From positions 1-60,942 of the forward strand of contig QEVT01000003.1 of NCBI GenBank assembly GCA_003576755.1: a DNA stretch of 60,942 bases. The letters are read 5' to 3'. The notes under the pieces were generated by a model. That model ran no database searches. It was not told the DNA's origin and saw only the letters and a list, made by a program, of their open reading frames with translations. Source of the stretch: a bacterium. GTDB taxonomy: Bacteria; Chloroflexota; Anaerolineae; Epilineales; Epilineaceae. Both the position numbers and the translations under genes were made by a program. Positions 42,900 to 51,966 of this stretch are shown here, piece by piece; the first letter of the stretch is position 1; each line of letters starts with the position of its first letter.

Positions 42900-42931
42900 G
42901 CGAGCCGGTCGACAGGGGTCAACCGGCTCGC
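42900..42931. promoter_or_regulatory. perfect 10-bp inverted repeat in divergent region
   Basis: GCGAGCCGGT at 42900-42909 and ACCGGCTCGC at 42922-42931 with a 12-nt centre that contains GTCGAC. It lies between the divergent DinB-like and CotH genes and could be an operator or a hairpin in either leader. Confidence 0.4.
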
Positions 42932-43007
42932 GGGCCGTCACACGACGCCAGCGGCGCATGCAAGCCCGCAGCGTCCGGATGCATCCAAGAGGGCGGAGGT
43001 CAGACGC

Positions 43008-46000
43008 ATGCACCAGGACTCGACCGGTCGAATCGACGGCAGCCTCGCGATCCGCCTTGGCCGCATGTGCCCGAGCGGGCCGCCGCGCCGCGGCTCTCGC
43101 TTCCCGTGGTTGGCGGCGCTGCTCATGGCGGTCGTTGCCTCGCCGTTCATCGCACCGGCAAGGCCGGGCCACGGCCAGCCGGGCACGGCACCATCGGCCG
43201 ACCGGCCGGCATCGACCGGCGCTGCGCGCGTCGCCTACCTGCCTCTGGCCTTCAACCACGGGTTGCTCGGCGTCGTCGGCCCGGTCCGGGCCAACCGTGC
43301 CCGCGGCCTGCACGACGCACCGTTCGACCTCGTCCTTTCGTCCAACACCGCCGGCGCCACGATTCGCTACACGCTCGACGGAAGCCTGCCAACCGAGGCC
43401 CACGGCCAACGCTACACCGGCCCGATCACGATCGACCGCACGACCACGCTCCGCGCCGCGGCGTTCGCCCCCGGCTACGCGCCCAGCCCGATCGAAACAC
43501 GCTCGTTTCTGTTCCCGACCGACGTCGCGGCGCAATCGAACGAGGTCGCGCTTTCGGCCGGGCTGCCGCTCACCTGGGGCATCGTCCCGGACGGCCGCTG
43601 GGCGGGACAGGCGGTGCCGTCGGACTACGGTGTGCGCGCGGAGATCATCGCGCGCCATGGCGACACGCTGGCCGCCGCCCTGCGGTCGCTGCCGAGCGTC
43701 AGCATCGCGATGGACCCTGACGACCTGTTCGACCCGGCGACCGGGATCTACAGCAACCCGACGCGGTTCGGCGACGCCTGGGAGCGGCCGGCGTCGATCG
43801 AGTGGCTCGGCGTCGACGGCGGGCCTGACCTGCAGATCGACGCCGGCGTGCGCATCGCGGGCGGCTACAGCCGGCGGCCGGAGGCGACGCCCAAACACTC
43901 GCTCTCGCTGCGCTTCCGGTCGCGGTATGGCGCCTCGCGCCTGCGATACCCCGTGTTCAAGGACTCGGCGGTGCAGTCGTTCGACACGCTGCGCCTGCGC
44001 GCGGGCCAGGCCGACCACTTCAACTTCGCGGCGCACAAGGCGCAGTACCTCCACGACCAGTGGGGACGCGACACCCAGGCCGACATGGGGTGGCCCACCG
44101 CCCACGGCGCGTTCGTCCACGTCTACCTGAACGGCCTGTACTGGGGCATCTACAACGTCGCCGAGGAACCGACGGCGGCGTTCGCCGCGAGCCATCTCGG
44201 CGGCGACGAGGACGACTGGGACGTCGTGCGCGACGGCGAGCTCGTCGACGGCCGGTGGTCGGTGGCGGTCGAGGACGGCGACGCGCGTGCGTTCGAGGCG
44301 ATGCTCGACGTGGCCCGGCAGGCGCCCGAGCCGGATCCGATGGACCGGGCCCGCTTCGAGCAGTTGGCCCGCTGGCTGGACCTCCCGCAGTTCATCGACT
44401 ACCACCTGATCCAGATCCATGCCGCCAACTGGGACTGGCCCAACAAGAACTGGCGCGCGGCCCGCAACCGCGATCTCGGCAACGGCTTCCAGTTCTTCGT
44501 CTGGGACATGGAGCACACGACGGCGCTGCGCGACGACCCCGACGACAAGCTGTGCGTCTCGGTGCGCGATCCACGCACCGGCGCCTGCGGCTTCAAGGCC
44601 GACACGCTCGGCGTGCAGGACCTGCACGGCTGGCTCATGCACTTCCCGGACTACCGCATCGCGTTCGCGGACCGTGTCCAGCGGCACTTCTTCGCCCCGA
44701 CCGTGGCCTCCGCCGACGCGCGCTACGCCGGCGCGCTGGCGCCCGCCGCGACCACCCGGCGCTACGCGCGCCTGGCCGACATGATCGAGCCCGCCATCGT
44801 CGCCGAGTCCGCCCGCTGGTCGACGGCCGACCCCACCGCCTTGCACGCCATCGACTTCCCGAAGGTGTGGGAGCGCTACCACGACCGCTGGCCCTACGGC
44901 CCGCAAACCCCCGACCACTGGCGGCTCGAGCGCGACCGCGTGCTCACGCGCCACTTCCCCGATCGCACCGCGGTGGTGCTCCAGCAGCTCTGCGACGAGG
45001 GCCTCTTCCCGCCGGTCGCGCCGCCGGCCCTCACCGTCGACGGCGACCCGCTCGAGCCGCAGCAGATGGCGCTGACGCCGAGCGCGGTCGGCTGCCGCGA
45101 GACCATCGTCGGCACCGCCGTGTACTACACGCTCGACGGCAGCGACCCCCGCACCCCTTGGTCGGGCGATCCCGCCGTGCCGTGGTCTGGCGAGCCCAGC
45201 CCGACCGCCGCTGCCTATCGGGGCACGGTCAAGCTCCCGGGCTACGCGCATGTGCGCGCCCGCGCCGCCGTGCACGTCGACGGCCGCTGGCGGTGGAGCG
45301 CGCAGGTCGAGGCACGGCTCGGGCATCCCCGGCTCGCGGTGTCCGAGATCATGTACCACCCTGAGGCCGGCGGCGTGGAGTTCATCGAATTGCACAACCG
45401 CGAGCCGGCCACCGTCGACATCTCGGGGCTGCGCGTCTCGGATGCGGTGCGCTTCACAGCGCCCGAGGGAGCGACGGTGGCGCCCGGCGGGCGGTTCGTG
45501 ATCACCGCCGACGCGACGGCATTCCGGGCACGTTACCCCGGGATCACGCCCGACGGCGTGTTCGACGGCAAGCTCGACAACGCTGGCGAGACCATCGTGG
45601 TCACCGACGCCGGCGGTCTCCGGCTCGCCGAGGTGACGTATCGCAGCGACGGCCTCTGGCCCCGCGCGCCGGACGGCTGGGGGTGGTCGCTGGTCCCCCG
45701 CGGCTACGACGTCGATCTGGACGACCCCGAGGCGTGGCGCGCCAGCGTCGGGCGCGGCGGCGCGCCGGGGGCGGCCGACCCCGACCCCATGGCACCCGAA
45801 GTCGTCGTCAACGAGGTCCTGGCGGACAGCACCGAGCCCCTCGAGGACGCCATCGAGCTGCACAACCTCGGCGTCCGACCGGCGGACATCGGCGGATGGT
45901 TCCTCAGCGACGACGCGTCGTCACCGCTGAAGTTTCGGATCCCCGCAGGGACGGTCGTGGCGCCGGGAGGCTACACGGTCTTCTACGAGGGCGAGTTCGG

Positions 46001-46802
46001 CACGGGGGCACGCCGGTTCGCGCTCAGCGCCGACGGCGAGTCGGTCGTGCTCACGGCTGTCGATGCCGGCGGCGCGCTCACGGGCGTCATGCGCGGGGTG
46101 GATTTCGGGGCCGCTGCCGAGGGGGTCTCGCTGGGTCGACAGCCCACGAGCGCCGGGGTGGACTTCGTGCGGCTGGCACGCCGCTCGTTCGGCGTCGACG
46201 CCCCCGCGACGGTGGCCGACTTCCGCCGCGGGACCGGGGCGCCGAACGCCCCGGCCCATGTCGGGCCGATCGTCATCAACGAGCTGATGGTGGATCCGGC
46301 CCCGAGCGACATGGAGTACGTCGAGCTGCACAACCGCACCGACGCCCCGGTGGACCTGTCCGACACCGACGGGTTCGGCCGATGGCGGCTGCAGGACGGG
46401 ATCACCCTCACGCTGCCGGCCGGCCTGGTCCTGCCGGCCGGCGGCTTTGCGCTCGTCGTCGGCGGCGATCCCGACCGGTTCCGGCAGCTCCATGCCGTGC
46501 CGCCTGACGTCGCCGTGCTCGGCCCCTTCGACGGCAAGCTGGGCAACGACGGCGACACGGTGGTGTTGGCGCGCGTGGCCGACGACGACACGTGGCGCGC
46601 CGAGGACCGCGTCCGCTACCGCACCCGGCTCCCATGGCCCGTGGCGCCTGCGCGGGCCGGCACGGCGCTCGAGAGGCTCGCCCCCGACGGCTACGGAAAC
46701 GAACCGCACAACTGGGCAGCCCGGCGTGTGGGCGGCACGCCCGGGAGACCCAACACCCGGCTCACGTGGGCCTTCCTGCCGTGGGTGCGTGCCGGGGAGT
46801 GA
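43008..46802 (+). CDS. secreted CotH-type protein with LTD domains and YLP motifs at both ends
   Basis: 1264 aa. Signal peptide (LAALLMAVVASPFIAPA). VAYLPLAFNHGLLGVV follows a short linker. A chitobiase/FN3-like domain (about 105-165: ATIRYTLDGSLPTEAHGQ). CotH kinase-like domain at about 190-620 with NGLYWGIYNVAEEP, IQIHAANWDWPNKNW and FFVWDMEHTT. A second chitobiase-like domain (VYYTLDGSDPRTPW). Three LTD repeats: VSEIMYHPEAGGVEFIELHN, VVVNEVLADSTEPLEDAIEL and INELMVDPAPSDMEYVELHN. The protein ends AFLPWVRAGE. CotH proteins phosphorylate spore coat in Bacillus; here the role is unknown. ATG 43008 with GGAGGT 7 nt upstream. Confidence 0.8.
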   Translation: MHQDSTGRIDGSLAIRLGRMCPSGPPRRGSRFPWLAALLMAVVASPFIAPARPGHGQPGTAPSADRPASTGAARVAYLPLAFNHGLLGVVGPVRANRARGLHDAPFDLVLSSNTAGATIRYTLDGSLPTEAHGQRYTGPITIDRTTTLRAAAFAPGYAPSPIETRSFLFPTDVAAQSNEVALSAGLPLTWGIVPDGRWAGQAVPSDYGVRAEIIARHGDTLAAALRSLPSVSIAMDPDDLFDPATGIYSNPTRFGDAWERPASIEWLGVDGGPDLQIDAGVRIAGGYSRRPEATPKHSLSLRFRSRYGASRLRYPVFKDSAVQSFDTLRLRAGQADHFNFAAHKAQYLHDQWGRDTQADMGWPTAHGAFVHVYLNGLYWGIYNVAEEPTAAFAASHLGGDEDDWDVVRDGELVDGRWSVAVEDGDARAFEAMLDVARQAPEPDPMDRARFEQLARWLDLPQFIDYHLIQIHAANWDWPNKNWRAARNRDLGNGFQFFVWDMEHTTALRDDPDDKLCVSVRDPRTGACGFKADTLGVQDLHGWLMHFPDYRIAFADRVQRHFFAPTVASADARYAGALAPAATTRRYARLADMIEPAIVAESARWSTADPTALHAIDFPKVWERYHDRWPYGPQTPDHWRLERDRVLTRHFPDRTAVVLQQLCDEGLFPPVAPPALTVDGDPLEPQQMALTPSAVGCRETIVGTAVYYTLDGSDPRTPWSGDPAVPWSGEPSPTAAAYRGTVKLPGYAHVRARAAVHVDGRWRWSAQVEARLGHPRLAVSEIMYHPEAGGVEFIELHNREPATVDISGLRVSDAVRFTAPEGATVAPGGRFVITADATAFRARYPGITPDGVFDGKLDNAGETIVVTDAGGLRLAEVTYRSDGLWPRAPDGWGWSLVPRGYDVDLDDPEAWRASVGRGGAPGAADPDPMAPEVVVNEVLADSTEPLEDAIELHNLGVRPADIGGWFLSDDASSPLKFRIPAGTVVAPGGYTVFYEGEFGTGARRFALSADGESVVLTAVDAGGALTGVMRGVDFGAAAEGVSLGRQPTSAGVDFVRLARRSFGVDAPATVADFRRGTGAPNAPAHVGPIVINELMVDPAPSDMEYVELHNRTDAPVDLSDTDGFGRWRLQDGITLTLPAGLVLPAGGFALVVGGDPDRFRQLHAVPPDVAVLGPFDGKLGNDGDTVVLARVADDDTWRAEDRVRYRTRLPWPVAPARAGTALERLAPDGYGNEPHNWAARRVGGTPGRPNTRLTWAFLPWVRAGE

Positions 46803-46931
46803 ACCACGCGGCCGCACGGTGAGCTTCCCGGAGCGCATGCCGCTGCATCCTTCGTGGGCCTGACATCTCCCCACATTCCGACGTGCAGAGGCGTCAGCCA
46901 GCGACGGCCAGGCGTCATGCTGGCGGCATCC

Positions 46932-46958
46932 GTCAGTCAGGTGTCAGGCTGAAGTCAG
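46932..46958 (+). promoter_or_regulatory. three GTCAG direct repeats at exact 11-bp spacing (operator candidate)
   Basis: GTCAG at 46932, 46943 and 46954, each 11 bp apart; further GTCAG/GTCAT copies lie out of phase at 46893 and 46914. Direct repeats with 11-bp phase are the usual site for OmpR/PhoB winged-helix dimers. The site lies about 33 bp upstream of the -10 box of the AAA+ gene at 47014, whose neighbour encodes exactly such a DNA-binding domain. Confidence 0.6.
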
Positions 46959-46990
46959 ATTCCCGTCGAGCATCGCCGGCCGAAGTCGGC

Positions 46991-46996
46991 TAGACT
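46991..46996 (+). promoter_or_regulatory. -10 box of AAA+ operon
   Basis: TAGACT at 46991-46996, 17 nt before the ATG at 47014, with no recognisable -35 box at the expected place. The absence of a -35 box fits an activator bound at the phased repeats. Confidence 0.45.
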
Positions 46997-47013
46997 GGTG
47001 CACGGATCCGACC

Positions 47014-48996
47014 ATGCCACCGACCGCCTCACCGCTCGCCCGCCCCCCCGACCCCGTCGACGGCCTTCCGCCGCCCCAACGGCCGTCACGGCCGCCCAAC
47101 CCGTACATCCTGACGCCGCTGACCGAGGGCGTGGGCTTCTTCGGGCGCGAGAGCGTGCTGCAGTTCGTGCGCAACACGCTCAGCTCGCCGTTCCAAAACG
47201 TCGTCGTGCTCTTCGGTCAGCGACGGATCGGCAAGACGAGCCTGCTCTACCAGCTCATGCGGCCCGGGTCGACGCCTCCAGGCTTCCGTCCGGTCTACTT
47301 CGACCTGCAAGGCCGCGCCGAGCACCGCCTCGAGCAGGTGCTCTACGGCCTGGCGCGCGAGATCGCGCGCGCGCTCGGCATCGACGTGCCTCCGCGCGAA
47401 GCCTTCCACGAGGAGTCGTACTTCCAGTACGTGTTCCTGCCCCGCGCCTATGCGGTGCTCGGCGACGAGCGGCTCCTGGTGCTGGTGGACGAGTTCGACG
47501 TCCTCGGCGGCGAGGAGGTGACGAGCGAAGCCGCGTACCATGTGCTCTTCAACTACCTGCAGGACCTCCTGATCGACGAGCAGCGTCACCTCACGTTCGC
47601 CTTTGTCGTGGGGCGGCGCATCGACGAGCTGCCCAGCCGCATCAAGGCCACGTTCAAGAGCGCCCAGTGCAAGCTGATCTCGGTGCTCGACCGGGCGTCG
47701 GCCGTGCAGCTCATCACCCAACCGTCCCGTGGGGTGGTGACGTTCGACGACACGGCAGTCGAGACGCTGCTCGACCTGACGGCCGGACACCCGTACTTCC
47801 TCCAGCTCCTGTGCTACGGCCTCTTCGAGCGGGCGACGCGGGCCGGGCGCCCGGCCATCACGGTGGCCGACATCGACGACGACGTCCTCACCACCGCGAT
47901 GGAGCTGGGCATGGGCGGCCTCAGCTGGTTCTGGGACGAGTTCCCCCCGGCCGAGCGCTTCATCCTGGCGGCGATGGCGCACATCATCGACACGGACCCG
48001 CGGCAGACGGCGACGCTCCGACAGATCGGCGATACGCTCCGCGAGCACGGCGTGCGGCTGCAGGGCATGGAGCTGTCGACCGCGCCCGAGGTCCTGGCCG
48101 AGTGGGAGATCATCGAGCGCGCGGGCCGCGACACCTATCGCTTCCGGGTGGACTTCCTGCGCCGCTGGATCCTGACCAAGCACTCGCTCGAGCAGGCGAA
48201 GCGCGAGCTCGAGCAGGTCAGCGAACGCGCGGTGGTGTTGTTCGAGTCGGCCCGCCGCATGCACCGCCGCGGCGAGCTCAACCTGGCGATCATGGAGTAC
48301 CGCCGGGCCCTCGCGGCCAACCCCAACCACGCCCGCGCCCAGCTCGGCGTGGCGCAGGCGCTGTACGAGAGCAACCGGCTCGAGCCGGCAGCCGATGCGT
48401 TCGAACGCGCCTACCGGCTCGATCCCGAGAGCGCCCGCGACGGGCTCATCGCGGCCCAGCGCGACCTCGGCACGCAGCTCGAGAACGAGGGCCGCTTCGA
48501 CCGCGCGCGCCCGCACTTCCAGCGGGTGCTCGACATCAACGCGGCCGACCAGGGCGCGCGGGTGCACCTGAGGGACAGCTGGCGCGCAACCGCCGGCGCG
48601 CACCTCGCCAACGGTCGGTGGGACAAGGCCATCGAGGCGTACCGCGAGGCCCTGCGCTACATGCCGGACGACGAGTACCTCATCCAGGCCGTGGCCACGC
48701 TCGAACAGCGGCACGTCGAGGCGGAGGCGCTGCAGCGGCGGCGCCAGCAGATCGAACGCGCCGTGCTCGAAGCGCGGCTCAAGGACGAGCAGGGCCGGCG
48801 CGAAACCCTCGAAGCCAGCTTCCGGCGGGCGCTGGTCACGGTGTTCGGCGCCGGCGCGGGCGCCATCGCCGGCACCGCGCTGGCCGTGGCCGCGGCGACC
48901 GGCTCGCTCGGCCACCCGTTGTGGGCGACGGCCGCCGGCATCGGGCTGGCCGTCCTCTACGGAGCCTACGCGTGGGCGGCCCGGAAGGCCCCGTGA
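47014..48996 (+). CDS. AAA+ ATPase with TPR region and C-terminal membrane anchor
   Basis: 660 aa. N-terminal ORC/STAND-like ATPase: FFGRESVLQFVRNTL, Walker A GQRRIGKTS, Walker B LLVLVDEFDVLG, sensor region FAFVVGRRIDEL and a winged-helix-like part with DTYRFRVDFLRRWIL. Residues about 395-590 contain TPRs (MHRRGELNLAIMEYRRALAANPNH, WDKAIEAYREALRYMPDDE). The end has two hydrophobic helices, so the ATPase is anchored to the membrane. No Shine-Dalgarno. Related in domain order to the following gene, 94 nt away. Function unknown; a sensing scaffold that signals to the wHTH partner is plausible. Confidence 0.8.
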   Translation: MPPTASPLARPPDPVDGLPPPQRPSRPPNPYILTPLTEGVGFFGRESVLQFVRNTLSSPFQNVVVLFGQRRIGKTSLLYQLMRPGSTPPGFRPVYFDLQGRAEHRLEQVLYGLAREIARALGIDVPPREAFHEESYFQYVFLPRAYAVLGDERLLVLVDEFDVLGGEEVTSEAAYHVLFNYLQDLLIDEQRHLTFAFVVGRRIDELPSRIKATFKSAQCKLISVLDRASAVQLITQPSRGVVTFDDTAVETLLDLTAGHPYFLQLLCYGLFERATRAGRPAITVADIDDDVLTTAMELGMGGLSWFWDEFPPAERFILAAMAHIIDTDPRQTATLRQIGDTLREHGVRLQGMELSTAPEVLAEWEIIERAGRDTYRFRVDFLRRWILTKHSLEQAKRELEQVSERAVVLFESARRMHRRGELNLAIMEYRRALAANPNHARAQLGVAQALYESNRLEPAADAFERAYRLDPESARDGLIAAQRDLGTQLENEGRFDRARPHFQRVLDINAADQGARVHLRDSWRATAGAHLANGRWDKAIEAYREALRYMPDDEYLIQAVATLEQRHVEAEALQRRRQQIERAVLEARLKDEQGRRETLEASFRRALVTVFGAGAGAIAGTALAVAAATGSLGHPLWATAAGIGLAVLYGAYAWAARKAP

Positions 48997-49090
48997 CGCG
49001 CGCCGGGGCCACCGCCCGGTGGGCAGGGCGTGCAGCAGCGTCCCGCACCCGACGACGCGGCACGCAGACCAAGTGAGGAGCACACCATCG

Positions 49091-50350
49091 ATGATCGGCA
49101 ACCCTTTCGCACCGCATTCCCCGGCGCCGTCCGAGGCGTTCGTCAACCGCGAACGCGAGATCGACCTGATCTTCGGGCACATCCAGGCCGTGCAGCGCGG
49201 CAACGTCGCCATCAACGGCCCGCTGGGCATCGGCAAGACGAGCCTCCTGCGCCACGTGGCCGCCCCCGCCACCGCGGCGGCCTACGGCGCCAGTCCGCCG
49301 GTGTACGCCCTGGTGTACGTCGACGTCCAATCGGTCTCGCCGTTCAACGCCGACCGCTTCTGGCGCCGCGTGGCGCAGCTCGTGGCGCGCCTGCCGGGCG
49401 TCGACCTGCAGGCGCCGATCGAGCAGCTCCTGGCGCGACCGGTGCTCGACGTCATCGACATCGAGGAGCTGCTCGACGCCGTGGTCGACCGGCGGATGGC
49501 GCTGGTGCTGCTGCTCGACGAGTTCGAATGGGCGCTGCAGGCCGACACCCCCGACGCCGAGGCCGAGAGCCGCAACTTCCTGGCGCAGATGGCATCGCTG
49601 GCGCGCCGCACGCCCAAGGTCCTGTCGCTGGTCGTCAGCACCGAGGCGCCACTGTTCGAGGCGACCCGCGTCATCGAGTCGTGGCGCGGTTCGCCGTTCG
49701 CCACCATCTTCACGTCGGTGACGCTGAAGCCGTTGACGCCGGCCGACGCCAACGAGCTGCTGGACCGAGCCCTGGCCAACGGAACGGTGTCGTTCAACGA
49801 CGACGACCGCCGGCGGCTGTACAAGCTCTCGGCGGGCCAACCCGCCGCCCTGCAGGCGGCAGCGTTCAGCCTGTACCATGGCCTTCAGCAAAGCCGTGGG
49901 CACGCGCAGCTTTGGGAGGCGGCCCAGCACGCCGCGCTGCAAGCCCTCGCGTTCCTCAACGTGTCGCCCCCCACCGAAGGCACGGCCGCGCCACCGATGA
50001 TGCCGCCGGCGGCGACGGCCTCGGTCTCGGCGCCGCCGGGCACGCCCCCGTCGCCGCACGGGCTGTGGATCGACCCGAAGCTCGGCGAGGTGACGGTCAA
50101 CGGCCGGCGGGTCGAAAGCCTGACGGCGCTGGAGTACAGCCTCTTGCGGCTGCTCTACGGTCAGTCCGGCCGGTTGTGCAGCAAGGAGGAGATCATCCGC
50201 CAGGTCTGGGGCGAGGAGTTCATGGGGGGCGACGACGACTCGCGCGTCGAGAAGCTGATCAGCCGGCTGCGCCGCAAGATCGAGCCGGTCCCGAATCGGC
50301 CGCAGTACCTGCGGACGGTGCGCGGCCGGGGCTATCGCTACGTGCCGTGA
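49091..50350 (+). CDS. AAA+ ATPase fused to OmpR-type winged-helix DNA-binding domain
   Basis: 419 aa. Residues 15-260 form an AAA+ ATPase: AFVNREREIDLIFGHI, Walker A NGPLGIGKTS, Walker B LLLDEFEWAL. A Pro/Ala linker of about 40 residues then leads to a C-terminal Trans_reg_C wHTH domain (LTALEYSLLRLLYGQSGRLC, QVWGEEF, LISRLRRKIEPVP, TVRGRGYRYVP). There is no receiver domain, so DNA binding should be controlled by ATP and the AAA+ partner. ATG 49091 has GAGGAG 10 nt upstream. It is the obvious candidate to bind the GTCAG repeats at 46932. Confidence 0.85.
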   Translation: MIGNPFAPHSPAPSEAFVNREREIDLIFGHIQAVQRGNVAINGPLGIGKTSLLRHVAAPATAAAYGASPPVYALVYVDVQSVSPFNADRFWRRVAQLVARLPGVDLQAPIEQLLARPVLDVIDIEELLDAVVDRRMALVLLLDEFEWALQADTPDAEAESRNFLAQMASLARRTPKVLSLVVSTEAPLFEATRVIESWRGSPFATIFTSVTLKPLTPADANELLDRALANGTVSFNDDDRRRLYKLSAGQPAALQAAAFSLYHGLQQSRGHAQLWEAAQHAALQALAFLNVSPPTEGTAAPPMMPPAATASVSAPPGTPPSPHGLWIDPKLGEVTVNGRRVESLTALEYSLLRLLYGQSGRLCSKEEIIRQVWGEEFMGGDDDSRVEKLISRLRRKIEPVPNRPQYLRTVRGRGYRYVP

Positions 50351-50428
50351 CGCCGGCAGGCCGCCGGTCGCCTTGCCCCCCGCCTCGAACACGCCGCCCC
50401 GGACGCGCAAGGGCCGGCGCCGGTGCGG

Positions 50429-51244
50429 TTACCGAGGCGCCTCCTCGGCCCGCCACCGCCAGAAGTGGTCGACCGGCCCGTGGCCCGCTCCCACGCCACG
50501 CCGGGCGCCGGCTCGGATGGCGCCGGTGACGTAGTCCTTGGCCGCGGCGACGGCCTCGGGCACACGCGACCCGAGGGCCAGCCCGGCGGCCACGGCGCTC
50601 GCGAAGGTGCAGCCCGTCCCGTGGGTGTTCGGCGAGTCGATGCGCGGCGCCCGAAAGGCCTGGAACGACGTGCCGTCGAACAAGACGTCGATGCTTTCGC
50701 GGGCGTCTTCGAGGTGGCCGCCCTTGACGACGACGTGGGTCGGGCCCATGCCGTGGATCGCCCGCGCGGCCGCGTACATGTCGTCGAGCGTCCGGACCGG
50801 ACCGCCGACGAGCACCCCCGCCTCGTGGAGGTTGGGCGTGACCACCCGGGCCAGCGGCAGCAATCGGGCGACGAGCGCGCCGCGGGCATCGGCGGCGAGC
50901 AGCGGGTCGCCGCCCTTGGCGACCATCACCGGGTCGACGACGAGCCGGCGCACGCCGTGCGCGCTCAGCCGCTCGGCGACAACCGCGATGATCGGAACGC
51001 TGGCGAGCATGCCGGTCTTGACGGCGTCGGCGCCGATATCGGTCAGAACGCTGTCGATCTGGAGCGCGACGAACGCCGGCGGCAGCTCGAAGACGCCCTG
51101 CACGCCGAGCGTGTTCTGCGCGGTCACGGCCGTGACGGCGCTGGTGCCGAAGACGCCGTTGGCCTCGAAGGTCTTGAGGTCGGCCTGGATGCCGGCACCG
51201 CCGCCCGAGTCCGAGCCGGCGATGGTCAATGCCCTGGGAATCAT
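50429..51244 (-). CDS. thiD: hydroxymethylpyrimidine (phosphate) kinase
   Basis: 271 aa. ThiD phosphorylates HMP and HMP-P to give HMP-PP for thiamin synthesis or salvage. [32 protein letters not shown] strand ([16 protein letters not shown]), VVTPNLHEA and the anion hole [15 protein letters not shown] are intact. ATG 51244 has AAGGAG 10 nt upstream. It is the last gene of the thiamin run, 23 nt after ecfT. Confidence 0.93.
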   Translation of the reverse strand: MIPRALTIAGSDSGGGAGIQADLKTFEANGVFGTSAVTAVTAQNTLGVQGVFELPPAFVALQIDSVLTDIGADAVKTGMLASVPIIAVVAERLSAHGVRRLVVDPVMVAKGGDPLLAADARGALVARLLPLARVVTPNLHEAGVLVGGPVRTLDDMYAAARAIHGMGPTHVVVKGGHLEDARESIDVLFDGTSFQAFRAPRIDSPNTHGTGCTFASAVAAGLALGSRVPEAVAAAKDYVTGAIRAGARRGVGAGHGPVDHFWRWRAEEAPR

Positions 51245-51267
51245 CGGGGAAGCTCTCCTTGGCGGTG

Positions 51268-51966
51268 TCAGGCCGCGCGCGTCCACGTCACGTAGGCCGC
51301 CGCCAAGGCCGTGCCGGCGGCGAGCAACGCCCAGTCGACGGCGCCGAGGCGATAGCGGCGCTCGAACGTCCGACCCGGCCGGCGGAAGCCACGGGTCTCG
51401 AGCGCCTCGGCGAGGTCGTCGGCCAGCCGGAAGCTCTGGTAGAACACCGGCAGCACCAACGTGGGGACGTGGCGGGCCGACCGCCAGCCGGCGTCCAGCA
51501 CGATGCCGCGCGCACGCGCCGCGTCGCGCACGGATTGGGCGCGCCGGAGGATCACGGGCACGAAGTGGGCGGCGGTGATCACGACGAACGCGGCCTGGTA
51601 CGGCACGCCGCCCGCGACGAGCGCGTTGCCGAGATCCTCCGGCGGCACCGCCCGAAACACCAGCGCGGCCACGGCGACGATGGCCATCAGCCGCAGGACG
51701 GCCGCGAGCGCGGTGTCCCAGCCGGCCGATCCGCCGAGCACGAACACCAGCACGGCCGCCGGCATGGCCAGCCGCAGCGCGCGCGCCACGGCAGGCAACG
51801 CGCCGCCCAGCCCCGCGGCGATCAACACCGCCGCCAGGCCTGCGGCCAGGCGATTCACCTCGGTGGTGGCCGCCAGCACGATGACCGCAGCGAGCAAGAG
51901 CCCGAGATGCGTGCGCGGGTCCAGCCGCGTCCGCCGCGGCGCGGGGCTCGGGTGCGTGTCGGTCAC
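51268..51966 (-). CDS. ecfT: ECF transporter T component (EcfT)
   Basis: 232 aa, membrane protein with about five helices ([68 protein letters not shown]). [13 protein letters not shown] and [13 protein letters not shown] carry the two Ala-Arg-Gly-type coupling motifs that dock on the ATPases. GTG start overlaps the stop of the ATPase gene (GTGA). Works with ThiW below and the fused ATPases. Confidence 0.9.
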   Translation of the reverse strand: MTDTHPSPAPRRTRLDPRTHLGLLLAAVIVLAATTEVNRLAAGLAAVLIAAGLGGALPAVARALRLAMPAAVLVFVLGGSAGWDTALAAVLRLMAIVAVAALVFRAVPPEDLGNALVAGGVPYQAAFVVITAAHFVPVILRRAQSVRDAARARGIVLDAGWRSARHVPTLVLPVFYQSFRLADDLAEALETRGFRRPGRTFERRYRLGAVDWALLAAGTALAAAYVTWTRAA

